A stretch of DNA of 43,257 nt from Megamonas sp. UBA1799. Lineage in GTDB: Bacteria > Bacillota > Negativicutes > Selenomonadales > Selenomonadaceae. The translations under genes were made by a program, and so were the position numbers. Under the pieces are notes generated by a model. That model saw only the letters and a program-made list of their open reading frames with translations, did not search any database and had not been told where the DNA came from. Below, in pieces: positions 1 through 8,533 of this stretch. The stretch's first letter is position 1, and every line of letters starts with the position of its first letter. The stretch is from the NCBI GenBank assembly GCA_002319815.1, contig DCFR01000077.1, positions 6,753-50,009 on the forward strand, in the 5' to 3' direction.

Positions 1-18
1 GAAGCTTTTTGTATGCTT

Positions 19-1383
19 TTAATTTTCGCCCCGCACAACCTCGCCCACAGCTTCGCTGAAGGTAGGATGCGGCCATATAATGGAGCCCATCTGTTCCAGT
101 GTCTGCCCGGCAACGATGGCGGCCGTAAATTCGCTGACAATATCCGAGGCGCGGGAACACATGAGCTGCGCTCCCAGCAGTTGATGCGAGGCGGCATCCG
201 CCACCACGCGCAGATAGCCGCGCTCGCCGCCGGAGAGCACCGTCTTGCCATTAGCACCCATAGAATATTTATGGCTGACCACCTTTTTCCCCTGCGCCCG
301 GGCCTGATCCAGCGTAAGGCCGACGGCCGCCAGCTCCGGTTCGAGATAAATACAGGAAGGAACCAACGTCGTTTCCAGCGCCGTTTTTTGCCCGGCAATA
401 ACTGCGGCAGCGTTGCGGCCTTGCGCCGCAGCGGCATGCGCCAGCTGTATCCCGCCGTTCACATCGCCGATTGCATAAATGCCCGGCACGCTGGTCCGGT
501 AATATTCGTCTGTGACAATATGACCGCGTTCCATAGCAATCCCAATGCCATCGGCAAAAAGACTTTCCGTCCAGGGATGCCGGCCAACCGCCAGCAGCAG
601 TACATCCGCTGCCGCTGTTTCCGGCTGCTCGTTTTCCGTATAGCAACAGCGAAGGCCATCTTCCTCCGAAAGAATTTCTGTCACCCGGGCCGCCGTATGA
701 ATGGCAACGCCCTGTTTCTTTAACAGCAACTTGGCGCTTTGCGCCATTTCTTTATCCAGATTTAACAGGATGCGCTCCAGCGCCTCGATGATTGTCACCT
801 GACTTCCCAGCGCCGCATACATCGAGGCAAACTCGGCACCAATCACCCCGCCGCCGATAATGACCAGCCGCCGGGGGACTTCCGTCAGAGACAGCAGCGC
901 GTCACTGGTGACCACCCCCGGCAGATTATGCCCGGGAATCGGCGGTACGACAGGCTGCGAGCCGGTGGCAATAAGAATAGCCTTCGCTTCAATCGCTATT
1001 GTTTCCGTCCCCTGCACGATCATATGTCCCGCCGACTCAATTTTGGCCCGTCCCGGCTGCAAAGTAATCTGATGCTGCCGCAGGCGCTGCTCCATGCCGG
1101 CGCGCAAACGGCCGACCACACTTTCTTTATAGGCCTGCAGCCGCGTCATATCCAGCTGAACATTGCCGGCCGTCAGACCAAAATCAGCGGCCCGTTCAAC
1201 CTCTCGCAGCAAATTTGCCGCATGCAGCAGCGTCTTGGTAGGAATGCAGCCACGGTTCAGACAGGTTCCTCCCAGCGCCGCCTGCTCAATCAAAACGGTT
1301 TTTAACCCATAGCCTGCCGCCGCTAAAGCCGCTTCATACCCGCCCGGGCCGCCGCCGATAATAGCCAGGTCATATTTTTCCAA
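19..1383 (-). CDS. lpdA: Dihydrolipoyl dehydrogenase (L protein of glycine cleavage system)
   Basis: The 454-residue flavoprotein reoxidises the dihydrolipoyl arm of GcvH with NAD+. Visible: the FAD-binding GGGPGG at residues 10-15, the redox disulfide CLNRGC (Cys41/Cys46), a second dinucleotide fold (GGGVIGAEFASM) near the middle, an FAD-contacting AIGDV, and the C-terminal His-Glu dyad in HPTFSEAVGE. Length is normal for the family. The start codon is TTG, with AAGGGGA six bases upstream; no ATG is better placed. It is the last gene of the gcv operon, 43 bp after lplA, so it is probably the dedicated L protein of this glycine cleavage system, although the same enzyme could serve 2-oxoacid dehydrogenases. 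Confidence 0.95.
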   Translation of the reverse strand: MEKYDLAIIGGGPGGYEAALAAAGYGLKTVLIEQAALGGTCLNRGCIPTKTLLHAANLLREVERAADFGLTAGNVQLDMTRLQAYKESVVGRLRAGMEQRLRQHQITLQPGRAKIESAGHMIVQGTETIAIEAKAILIATGSQPVVPPIPGHNLPGVVTSDALLSLTEVPRRLVIIGGGVIGAEFASMYAALGSQVTIIEALERILLNLDKEMAQSAKLLLKKQGVAIHTAARVTEILSEEDGLRCCYTENEQPETAAADVLLLAVGRHPWTESLFADGIGIAMERGHIVTDEYYRTSVPGIYAIGDVNGGIQLAHAAAAQGRNAAAVIAGQKTALETTLVPSCIYLEPELAAVGLTLDQARAQGKKVVSHKYSMGANGKTVLSGGERGYLRVVADAASHQLLGAQLMCSRASDIVSEFTAAIVAGQTLEQMGSIIWPHPTFSEAVGEVVRGEN

Positions 1384-1426
1384 GAAATCCCCTTCTTTCT
1401 GCTGTCGTCAAACAGCCGGCCGTATC

Positions 1427-2422
1427 CTAAAACAAGCTTTGCAGCAATTCCTTTGTATCCGCTTTCAGCTGCGGCAAATTTTCTGCACCGGCTTCCACAC
1501 GGTCAACCGCCACCAGAAGAGACGGCAAGTTCCATGCCATCCCAGTAAGCATTCGCTCCAGCGCCGGCGCATATTCCTGTTCCATCGCATCGGAAAAGAC
1601 CCGGACCTGCTCGATCCGATTTTGCCGACAAACAAATTGCAGTCCGATTTCTCCCCAGGAAAAACGCCGCTCCACTTTGCAGCCGTCTCGCCGCTGCGGT
1701 CCGAAAATCCAATTTTTATCGGCAAAGCGCTGCTGCATCGCCGCGACTGCATCCTCCGGCAGCGCCGTTTCCGGCAAATCTTCCACCGGACAGCCATATA
1801 CTTCGCCAAAAGCCAGCCGCAACCGGCTGCCCATCAGCTGCGGCGTCAAATCCGGTATCCGGCCGGCCAGGTCAATGACCCGGGCCCTTACGGAAGCAAT
1901 GCCCTTAGACGCCAGCTTGGCAGGCGACACTTGCAGATACTTTTCCATCGCCGCTGTATCAACACGCAGCAGCAGTGTGCCATGATGATAACAGCAGTCG
2001 CCGGACCGATAAAATGCGCTGCCGGAAAATTTCTTCCCCTGCAGCAGCAAATCATTGCGCCCCCCTGCCGCGGCATTTAGGCCAAAGCTATTGACCGCAC
2101 GCAGGATAACCGACAGCTGCCGCGCAACATCATAATCTTCCTGCCGCACCATAAACGTGTAGTTAAGATTATTCCGATCATGGTAAACCGCTCCGCCGCC
2201 GGAAAGCCGCCGCGCCAAGCAGCCGCCGTCTGCCTGCAGCGCTGCCATACGGCATTCCCGCCCAGCGTCCTGATTGCGGCCGATCACAACCGTACGGTCA
2301 TTTTGCCAAAGATATAAAATACATTCTCCCGGCTGCACCCGCCGCGTCAGATACTCTTCCACGGCCATATTGCGGTAAGGCTGGCGGTTTTGTGTCCAAA
2401 GGCACCACAACCGCCGGATCAC
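1427..2422 (-). CDS. lplA: Lipoate-protein ligase A
   Basis: It attaches free lipoate to acceptor proteins through lipoyl-AMP, here presumably GcvH encoded in the same operon. The family signature RRLSGGGAVYHD lies near residues 71-82, followed by the lysine motif QGKKFSGSAF, and a C-terminal accessory domain fits the full-length 331-residue bacterial enzyme. The start is GTG; it overlaps the gcvPB stop in GTGA and has GGAGG just upstream, which indicates translational coupling. Presence in the operon suggests that H protein is lipoylated by scavenging; no lipoate synthase is seen in the window. Confidence 0.93.
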   Translation of the reverse strand: MIRRLWCLWTQNRQPYRNMAVEEYLTRRVQPGECILYLWQNDRTVVIGRNQDAGRECRMAALQADGGCLARRLSGGGAVYHDRNNLNYTFMVRQEDYDVARQLSVILRAVNSFGLNAAAGGRNDLLLQGKKFSGSAFYRSGDCCYHHGTLLLRVDTAAMEKYLQVSPAKLASKGIASVRARVIDLAGRIPDLTPQLMGSRLRLAFGEVYGCPVEDLPETALPEDAVAAMQQRFADKNWIFGPQRRDGCKVERRFSWGEIGLQFVCRQNRIEQVRVFSDAMEQEYAPALERMLTGMAWNLPSLLVAVDRVEAGAENLPQLKADTKELLQSLF

Positions 2423-3852
2423 AGCCCGCCTCCGGCATAGCGCAGCACCGGCTGCCGGGCCGCTCCGACTTCATCGGGACGGCGCACCGGCGTATGAAGC
2501 GGCATGGTCCGCAAAGCTGCCGGATCGACCAGCGCCTTAGCATAAATTTCCCGATATACGGCAATGACCCGGTCGAGCTCTGCCTTGGATTCGGTTTCGG
2601 TCGGTTCGACCATAAGCGCCTCGTGTACAATCAACGGAAAATACATCGTCGGCGGATGCATCCCATAATCAAGCATTGCCTTAGCAATATCGAGCGCAGT
2701 GACCCCCGTATCTTTTTTCAGCAACGCCAGTGACATGACAAATTCATGCATACAAGTCGCCGAAAATGCCATCGGATAAACATCGGCCAGCTGCTGTTTC
2801 ATATAATTGGCATTTAAAACCGCATTGGCCGCCGCTTCTGGAATCCCTTCCCGACCCAGCGTCAAAAGATAAGCCAGCGCCTTTACGACCACCAAAAAAT
2901 TACCATAAAACATTTTTACCCGGCCCAGACTTTGCACGCTGCCCTTCCAAGCATATCGTCCGTCCGTCTCCACTACCTGACCGCCCGGCAAAAATGGCGT
3001 CAAGGCAGCCTTACAGCCGACAGGGCCGCTGCCCGGTCCGCCGCCGCCATGCGGCGTAGAAAAAGATTTATGCAGATTGAGATGCACAACATCAAATCCC
3101 ATATCCCCCGGCCGAACGATCCCCATGACGGCATTCAGATTCGCGCCGTCATAATAACAAAGGCCGCCGGCCTCATGCACGATGCGCGTAATCGTCAGAA
3201 TGTTTTTATCGAATAATCCGACCGTATTAGGATTGGTAAGCATAAGCCCGGCTGTATCTTCGCCGACAGCTGCCTGCAGCGCCGCGATATCCACGCAGCC
3301 GTCAGCGCCCGACGGGATATTGACCACCGTAAATCCGGCCATGGCCGCACTGGCAGGATTTGTTCCATGCGCCGCATCCGGCACAATGATTTTTGTCCGC
3401 TTTCCATCCTGCCGGGCACGATGATAGGCTTTGATCAATAAAAGCCCGGTAAACTCCCCGTGTGCGCCTGCCGCCGGCTGAAAAGTCATTGCCGCCATGC
3501 CGGTGATTTCACAAAGATACCGGCCCGCCAGATGCAGCACCTGCAGCGCCCCCTGAAGGGAATCCTCCGGCTGCAGCGGATGCAGCGCAGTAAATCCCCG
3601 CTGTGCCGCCGCCTCTTCATTGATCTTTGGATTGTACTTCATCGTGCATGAACCCAACGGATAAAAACCGTCGTTGACGCCATGCGTTTGTTGAGCCAGC
3701 GCGGTATAATGCCGGCTGATTTCATTTTCGGAAAGCTCCGGCAGCCGCAATGGCAGCGCACGTTTTTCCGGCAGAGCATACAACGGCACGTCGCAAACCG
3801 GCAAAACATCACAATGATGTCCCCGGACGCTTTCTTCAAATAAGAGCTTCAT
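2419..3852 (-). CDS. gcvPB: Glycine dehydrogenase (decarboxylating) subunit 2, PLP-binding
   Basis: This is the catalytic half of the split P protein found in Firmicutes. It decarboxylates glycine with PLP and passes aminomethyl to GcvH. The PLP lysine is in HLNLHKSFSTPHGGGGPG, about residues 258-275, and the motif PDAAHGTNPASA lies upstream of it. At 477 residues the length is normal. Its ATG overlaps the gcvPA stop in ATGA, so the two subunits are translationally coupled, as expected for a heterotetramer. Confidence 0.96.
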   Translation of the reverse strand: MKLLFEESVRGHHCDVLPVCDVPLYALPEKRALPLRLPELSENEISRHYTALAQQTHGVNDGFYPLGSCTMKYNPKINEEAAAQRGFTALHPLQPEDSLQGALQVLHLAGRYLCEITGMAAMTFQPAAGAHGEFTGLLLIKAYHRARQDGKRTKIIVPDAAHGTNPASAAMAGFTVVNIPSGADGCVDIAALQAAVGEDTAGLMLTNPNTVGLFDKNILTITRIVHEAGGLCYYDGANLNAVMGIVRPGDMGFDVVHLNLHKSFSTPHGGGGPGSGPVGCKAALTPFLPGGQVVETDGRYAWKGSVQSLGRVKMFYGNFLVVVKALAYLLTLGREGIPEAAANAVLNANYMKQQLADVYPMAFSATCMHEFVMSLALLKKDTGVTALDIAKAMLDYGMHPPTMYFPLIVHEALMVEPTETESKAELDRVIAVYREIYAKALVDPAALRTMPLHTPVRRPDEVGAARQPVLRYAGGGL

Positions 3853-5171
3853 CGTCTGCCTACCTCCCCGACCAGCCTCGCCGTTTCATCCAGCTCGGCT
3901 TTTGTATTCATTTCCGTAACACACCAGAGAATATCCTGCGGGGAGAGCGGCAGCCCGCCTAAAATCCCTTTTTCTTCCAGCGCCTGCAGCACATCGGCAG
4001 CCGGAAGCGCAGAGTGGGTAACAAACTCATGAAAAAATTCGCCGGAATACTTTCTTTCCAAGCCAACACCGGCCAGAGCCTGCTGCAGATAATGCGCTTT
4101 AGCCGTACACTGCCGCGCCGTCTCTTGCAAGCCGTTCGGTCCCATGGCCGCCAAATAAACCGCTGCGGTAAGCGCGCACCATTCCTGATTGGAGCAGATA
4201 TTGGAACTGGCTTTTTCCCGCCGAATATGCTGTTCTCGAGCCTGCAGCGTCAGCACATACGCCCGCCGGCCATCGGCATCTTTGGTCTCGCCTACCAGGC
4301 GGCCCGGCAGTTGACGCATCATCGCCTTGGTCGCCGTCATAAAGCCAAGATACGGACCGCCCATCCCCAAAGGCAGGCCCAACGGCTGACCGTCGCCAAC
4401 TGCAACATCCGCACCACATTCCGCCGGTGTCGGCAGCAGCGCCGCAGCAATCGGATTGATGCTCATGACGTACTTTGCGCCGGCGGCATGCGTGATCTGT
4501 CCCAGCGCTGCCGCCGGTTCCAGATTGCCGTAATAATTAGGCTGCTGCACAATAAAGCAGGACGCCTCCGCCGTTAGGTGCTGCTGCAGCGCCGCTGCAT
4601 CCGTAACGCCATTCTGTTCCGGAATAAGAATAACTTCGCTGTCGCTGCCAAAGCAATACGTGCGAATAACCTCGAGTATTTGCGGATGCACGGTTTCCGA
4701 CACGCAGACCACATTTTTCTTTTTCCGTGACCGGCACATCGCGGCTGCTTCCGCCGCTGCCGTTGCTCCATCATAGACCGAAGCATTGGCCACATCCATA
4801 CCGGTCAGTTCACAGATCATCGTCTGAAACTCAAAAATCGCCTGCAGCAATCCCTGACTGATCTCGGCCTGATAGGGAGTATACGCCGTCATAAACTCTT
4901 CCTTGCCGGTCACCGACTTTACGATGGCTGGTATATAATGATAATAGGCACCGGCGCCCCGCAATATGGTCCGATAAACCGTATTTTTGGCCGCCATGGC
5001 TTCCAGCAAACGGCCAACTTCCAGTTCCGATTTTCCGTCCGGCAGCGCCAGCCCATCTTTGAGCTTCACCGCTTCCGGAATATCCGCAAACAAATCTTCC
5101 ATGCGGGAAAATCCTGCGGCTGACAGCATACTCTGCTGCTCCGCCGTTGTATTGGCTACATAAGACCCCAT
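3849..5171 (-). CDS. gcvPA: Glycine dehydrogenase (decarboxylating) subunit 1
   Basis: The 440-residue N-terminal half of the split P protein pairs with GcvPB to form the glycine decarboxylase. Recognisable family blocks are GAGAYYHYIPAIVK, the long EFMTAYTPYQAEISQGLLQ region, and the conserved SNICSNQ near residue 325. The chosen ATG has GGAGGG seven bases upstream; an out-of-frame ATG between them is ignored. It lies 24 bp after gcvH. The fold resembles PLP enzymes but lacks the PLP lysine, as is usual for this subunit. Confidence 0.96.
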   Translation of the reverse strand: MGSYVANTTAEQQSMLSAAGFSRMEDLFADIPEAVKLKDGLALPDGKSELEVGRLLEAMAAKNTVYRTILRGAGAYYHYIPAIVKSVTGKEEFMTAYTPYQAEISQGLLQAIFEFQTMICELTGMDVANASVYDGATAAAEAAAMCRSRKKKNVVCVSETVHPQILEVIRTYCFGSDSEVILIPEQNGVTDAAALQQHLTAEASCFIVQQPNYYGNLEPAAALGQITHAAGAKYVMSINPIAAALLPTPAECGADVAVGDGQPLGLPLGMGGPYLGFMTATKAMMRQLPGRLVGETKDADGRRAYVLTLQAREQHIRREKASSNICSNQEWCALTAAVYLAAMGPNGLQETARQCTAKAHYLQQALAGVGLERKYSGEFFHEFVTHSALPAADVLQALEEKGILGGLPLSPQDILWCVTEMNTKAELDETARLVGEVGRR

Positions 5172-5195
5172 AAACCATCCCTCCGGATTTCTTGT

Positions 5196-5582
5196 TTATT
5201 CTACAGTGCAGGTTTTTGTATAGGCCTCATAATCAGCGGCATTTAGAAGTTCCTCATGCGCCGTAATATTCTCCACCCGTACCAGCCAAGCCTCATAAGG
5301 CGCATTATTGATATCGGCCGGGGTATCGGCCAGCTCCTCATGCACTGCCGCGACCCTTGCCGTCACCGGACTGAACACATCGGAAACCGCCTTGACGGAT
5401 TCAACATCGGCAAACGTCTCTCCGGCCGCAAGCACATCGCCGACCGCCGGCAAATTTACAAACACCAGATCCCCCAGTTCATGCTGGGCATAATCGGTCA
5501 GTCCGATCTGCGCCGATCCATCCTCCTGCATACGAATCCATTCATGCGATTTTGTATACCAAAGTTCTTCAGGAAAATTCAT
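5196..5582 (-). CDS. gcvH: Glycine cleavage system H protein
   Basis: This 128-residue shuttle protein carries the lipoyl arm between the P, T and L proteins. The lipoylation lysine is in ADVESVKAVSDVFSP, about residue 62, and the N-terminal YTKSHEWIRM block is typical. Two adjacent starts (GTG then ATG) are possible. The ATG is chosen because GGAGG is eight bases upstream of it. It sits 39 bp downstream of gcvT. Confidence 0.96.
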   Translation of the reverse strand: MNFPEELWYTKSHEWIRMQEDGSAQIGLTDYAQHELGDLVFVNLPAVGDVLAAGETFADVESVKAVSDVFSPVTARVAAVHEELADTPADINNAPYEAWLVRVENITAHEELLNAADYEAYTKTCTVE

Positions 5583-5621
5583 CACAAAGTCCTCCCTTTA
5601 TTTTCATAAAATCAATGATCG

Positions 5622-6713
5622 CTATCTTTTATAAAACGGCAGCTTCACAACCTCAACCGCAACCCGGCGGCCCCGCACATCGACGGTCAGCCGATCACCG
5701 ACAGTAACGGCATCCGCTTGGACACGGGCCATAGCTACCGCTTGCTGTAAAAAAGGCGCATACGTGCCGGAGGTCGTCCGCCCCACCCGCCGATCACCGG
5801 AATAAACATCCTGCTGTTCCCGGACAATACCGCGGCCAGTGACCTGAAGCCCGATCCGTTTTTCTGTCAAAGTACCGGCCGCCAGCGCCGCCTTGCCTAT
5901 AAAATCAGGCTTATCCATTTTTACAAACATCTTAAGACCGGCCGCCAGCGGCGAAACTTCTTCATCCATTTCATGCCCATAGAGAGGCATAGCCGCTTCC
6001 AGACGCAATGTATCGCGCGCGCCCAGACCGCAAGGGCAGAGCCCATATTCCTTCCCCACCGCCAACAAACGGTTCCAGATGCGCGGCGCATCGCCGGCAG
6101 CCAGATAAATTTCAAACCCGTCTTCACCGGTATACCCCGTACGGGAAATCATGGCCGGAACACCATCCATCGGAACGTTAAACCGGCAGCTGTAATAGGC
6201 AGCCGGAATTGACTCTGCAGCAACCAACCGACTGATAATATCCGGCGCTGCTGGTCCCTGCAGCGCTAACTGCGCAATATCGGCCGACCGGTCAGAAAAC
6301 ACGACGTCGCCCTGCGCCTGCGAGCACATCCAGGCAAAGTCCTTATCCTTATTCGCCGCATTGACAACAATAAAATAATCCCCGTCGCCGGCCTTGTAAA
6401 CAATAAGATCATCAATCACGCCGCCCTGCGCGTTGCACATAGGACTATACCGCGCCTGTCCGTCCGCCAGACTGGTGTAATCATTGGTCAGCAGCCGGTT
6501 CAGATTCGCCAGAGCGTCCTTCCCCTGACAAAGAATCTCGCCCATATGCGACACATCGAACAGGCCGCACTTGCTGCGAACCGCCATGTGCTCCGTTAGC
6601 ACGCCCGCCTCATACTGCACCGGCAGCAGCCAGCCGGCAAAAGGCACCAGCTTGCCTCCGCAGCGCACATGCTCTTCATACAGCGGTGTTTTCCTCAAGC
6701 CTTCTTTTTCCAT
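5622..6713 (-). CDS. gcvT: Aminomethyltransferase (T protein)
   Basis: It transfers the methylene group from aminomethyl-GcvH to tetrahydrofolate, releasing ammonia. Family blocks seen are GGKLVPFAGWLLPVQY near the N-terminus, CGLFDVSHMGE (conserved in GcvT), and SRTGYTGEDGFEIY near residue 190. An upstream in-frame ATG at 6770 would add 19 residues encoded by the riboswitch terminator. The ATG at 6713 is preferred because AAGGGGTGGGGG lies just upstream of it. It is the first gene of the operon and directly follows the glycine riboswitch. Confidence 0.96.
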   Translation of the reverse strand: MEKEGLRKTPLYEEHVRCGGKLVPFAGWLLPVQYEAGVLTEHMAVRSKCGLFDVSHMGEILCQGKDALANLNRLLTNDYTSLADGQARYSPMCNAQGGVIDDLIVYKAGDGDYFIVVNAANKDKDFAWMCSQAQGDVVFSDRSADIAQLALQGPAAPDIISRLVAAESIPAAYYSCRFNVPMDGVPAMISRTGYTGEDGFEIYLAAGDAPRIWNRLLAVGKEYGLCPCGLGARDTLRLEAAMPLYGHEMDEEVSPLAAGLKMFVKMDKPDFIGKAALAAGTLTEKRIGLQVTGRGIVREQQDVYSGDRRVGRTTSGTYAPFLQQAVAMARVQADAVTVGDRLTVDVRGRRVAVEVVKLPFYKR

Positions 6714-6753
6714 ACCCCCACCCCTTTTTAGCAAAAATGCATCAAACAGGCAA

Positions 6754-6920
6754 CAAAAAAAAGCGCACAAAAATATCTCATGCGCTCTGTCTGTTTACCT
6801 GAAAGATTAACTTCTTCGGTGCATTGCTGCTCTCCAGAGTATCGTCCGGACAAGGTCCTTTTGTCTGAGAGTTTTTGCAATTACCCCTTCGACGCTGCTT
6901 TTGCAGTCTCTCCCCTGCCC
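6754..6920 (-). promoter_or_regulatory. Tandem glycine riboswitch with terminator expression platform
   Basis: Read on the minus strand, two consecutive glycine aptamers are visible. The first runs from GGGGAGAGACTGC through CGAAGGGGTAA to CTCTCAGAC. The second runs from CTCTGGAGAG through GCACCGAAGAAGTTAA to CTTTCAGGT and CAGACAGAG. P1 of aptamer 2 pairs CTCTG with CAGAG. A terminator follows at 6757-6788. Its 5' arm, AGAGCGCA, reuses the AGAG of that P1, so glycine binding should block termination and switch the gcv operon on. The mechanism is inferred from the overlap and from the known gcvT riboswitch class. Confidence 0.93.
6757..6788 (-). terminator. Riboswitch-controlled intrinsic terminator before gcvT
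   Basis: On the minus strand AGAGCGCA pairs with TGCGCTTT around a 13-base AT-rich loop, followed by a run of T. It lies between the second glycine aptamer and gcvT and is mutually exclusive with aptamer P1. Confidence 0.85.
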
Positions 6921-6946
6921 ATCAACCGGCCTGTTCAATTGGGTTC

Positions 6947-6975
6947 ATCATAGCATACGCCGTCATGCCTGTCAA
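6947..6975 (-). promoter_or_regulatory. Promoter of the gcv operon
   Basis: TTGACA (6975-6970), a 17 bp spacer and TATGAT (6952-6947), with a TGC extended -10. Transcription would start near 6940, just before the glycine riboswitch. The stretch 6976-7074 between this promoter and the ABC ATPase gene shows no other feature. Confidence 0.8.
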
Positions 6976-7074
6976 TTCATGGTTTTTCCGACCTAAAGTT
7001 TATGTACAGCAAGAATCCATGCCGTCACCGTTCCGTCCACAAATTGCTGTTGTATCTTTTGCCCCGCATCCCTG

Positions 7075-7806
7075 TCAGATCGGATTTAACACGCAGTTCA
7101 AAAACTTCTGCGTCCGTTCCTGCTGAGGATGGGAAAAAAGATCCTGCGGCTTTCCCTCTTCGACAATGACTCCGTCGGCCATAAAAATAACCCGATCGGC
7201 AACTTCCCGGGCAAATCCCATTTCATGCGTGACCACAACCATCGTCATGCCTTTTTGCGCCAGTTTCTGCATGACCTTTAAAACTTCGCCGACCATCTCC
7301 GGGTCCAGTGCGCTGGTCGGCTCGTCAAACAACATGATCTCGGGATTCATTTCCAGCGCCCGCACAATAGCAATACGCTGCTTTTGTCCGCCGGACAATG
7401 TCGATGGATACACGTCTCGTTTATCTGCCAGCCCGACCATCTCCAAAAGTTCCATTCCCTTTGCCTCGGCAGCAGCCCGGGTCATCAGGCCCAATTCTAC
7501 CGGCGCCAGCACGATATTTTCCATCACCGTGCAATTAGCAAACAAATTAAACATCTGAAAAACCATGCCGATACGGCGGCGAAACGCATTGACTTCTTTA
7601 AGATGCCGAACGTCGGTATCAAAAACCTGAATCGAACCGCCCTGCGCTTCCTCCAGCCGGTTCAGGCAGCGCAGCAGCGTGCTTTTTCCCGATCCGGAGG
7701 GTCCGATGATACAAACGACTTCGCCGGCATTCACCTGAAACGAAACATCTTTCAACACCAGCGTATTCCCGAAAGATTTCATCAGATTCCGCACATCAAT
7801 CATCAT
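7075..7806 (-). CDS. Polar amino acid ABC transporter ATP-binding protein
   Basis: This 243-residue ATPase energises the amino acid importer encoded with it. Visible are Walker A GPSGSGKST near residue 35, Q-loop GMVFQMFNLF, signature LSGGQKQR, Walker B IMLFDEPTSALDP and the switch histidine in VVTHEM. It belongs to the GlnQ/HisP class by overall sequence. Its ATG pair lies inside the permease 3' end (11 bp overlap) with GAGGAG upstream, so the two are coupled. The exact substrate cannot be read from the ATPase. Confidence 0.93.
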   Translation of the reverse strand: MMIDVRNLMKSFGNTLVLKDVSFQVNAGEVVCIIGPSGSGKSTLLRCLNRLEEAQGGSIQVFDTDVRHLKEVNAFRRRIGMVFQMFNLFANCTVMENIVLAPVELGLMTRAAAEAKGMELLEMVGLADKRDVYPSTLSGGQKQRIAIVRALEMNPEIMLFDEPTSALDPEMVGEVLKVMQKLAQKGMTMVVVTHEMGFAREVADRVIFMADGVIVEEGKPQDLFSHPQQERTQKFLNCVLNPI

Positions 7807-8455
7807 ACCGCAGTCTCCTCTCTACCCATCTGGCAAACAACGACAAAGCCATAATAACAACAAAATACATAATCGCCGCATACGAATAGACTTCAAACGG
7901 CATATAATTCTTAGCGATGATGATCTGGGAGTTCATCGTCAGCTCACGAACGCTGATGACGGACAAAATCGAAGTATCCTTCAGCGTCGTAATAAACTGA
8001 TTGATAATCGGCGGAATCATAATCTTGATCGCCTGCGGCAGCACGATTTTTTGCAGCGTCTTTAAATGACCCAGCCCCAGACTGCGCGCGGCTTCTACCT
8101 GTCCCTGGTCGACTGCCTGAATCCCGCCGCGAAAAATTTCCGCCAAATAGGCGCTGGCATTGACCGTCAGTGTCAGAATAGCCGCAAAGATCGGATTAAA
8201 CTGCAAGTGCAGCAGCGCCCCCATGCCGAAAAAAAGGAACAGCGCAAAAATCATGACCGGCACGCCACGCACCAGATAAATGTAAAAATGATAAATTGCT
8301 TGCAGCGGACGATACGGCGACAGCCCCATGACCGCTAAAATAATCCCTAGAAAAAACGCAAAAAACAGCGATGCCGCTGCGATAAAAATCGTCGTTCCCA
8401 GTCCGGACAGCAAACTTGGCCAGCATTCAGCAAACAGCCCCAGATAGTGCTCCAT
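7796..8455 (-). CDS. Polar amino acid ABC transporter permease
   Basis: The 219-residue inner-membrane permease belongs to the His/Glu/Gln/Arg/opine family. It has several hydrophobic segments (about residues 15-40, 52-75, 85-105, 185-210) and the EAA loop, QVEAARSLGLGHLKTLQKIVLPQA, at about residues 125-150, where the ATPase docks. The ATG has GGAGGAT five bases upstream. It follows the binding protein gene after 78 bp that include a hairpin. Confidence 0.93.
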   Translation of the reverse strand: MEHYLGLFAECWPSLLSGLGTTIFIAAASLFFAFFLGIILAVMGLSPYRPLQAIYHFYIYLVRGVPVMIFALFLFFGMGALLHLQFNPIFAAILTLTVNASAYLAEIFRGGIQAVDQGQVEAARSLGLGHLKTLQKIVLPQAIKIMIPPIINQFITTLKDTSILSVISVRELTMNSQIIIAKNYMPFEVYSYAAIMYFVVIMALSLFARWVERRLRYDD

Positions 8456-8477
8456 AAAACATCCTCCATAATCAGAA

Positions 8478-8510
8478 TAAAAGGGAGAATCCGCCAGCGC
8501 CGATTCTCCC
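8478..8510 (-). terminator. Intercistronic hairpin between binding protein and permease genes
   Basis: GGGAGAATC and GATTCTCCC form a nine-pair stem with a ten-base loop, followed on the minus strand by TTTTATT. A leaky terminator here would give more binding protein than permease, which is common in ABC importer operons. Confidence 0.6.
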
Positions 8511-8533
8511 TCCCGCTCTTGTCTGACCAGCGT

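Noticed and set aside
13..723. Long plus-strand frame opposite lpdA, and many similar antisense frames
   Set aside because: It lies wholly over a well-conserved gene on the other strand, lacks a ribosome binding site and resembles no family; high-GC codon positions create such shadows throughout.
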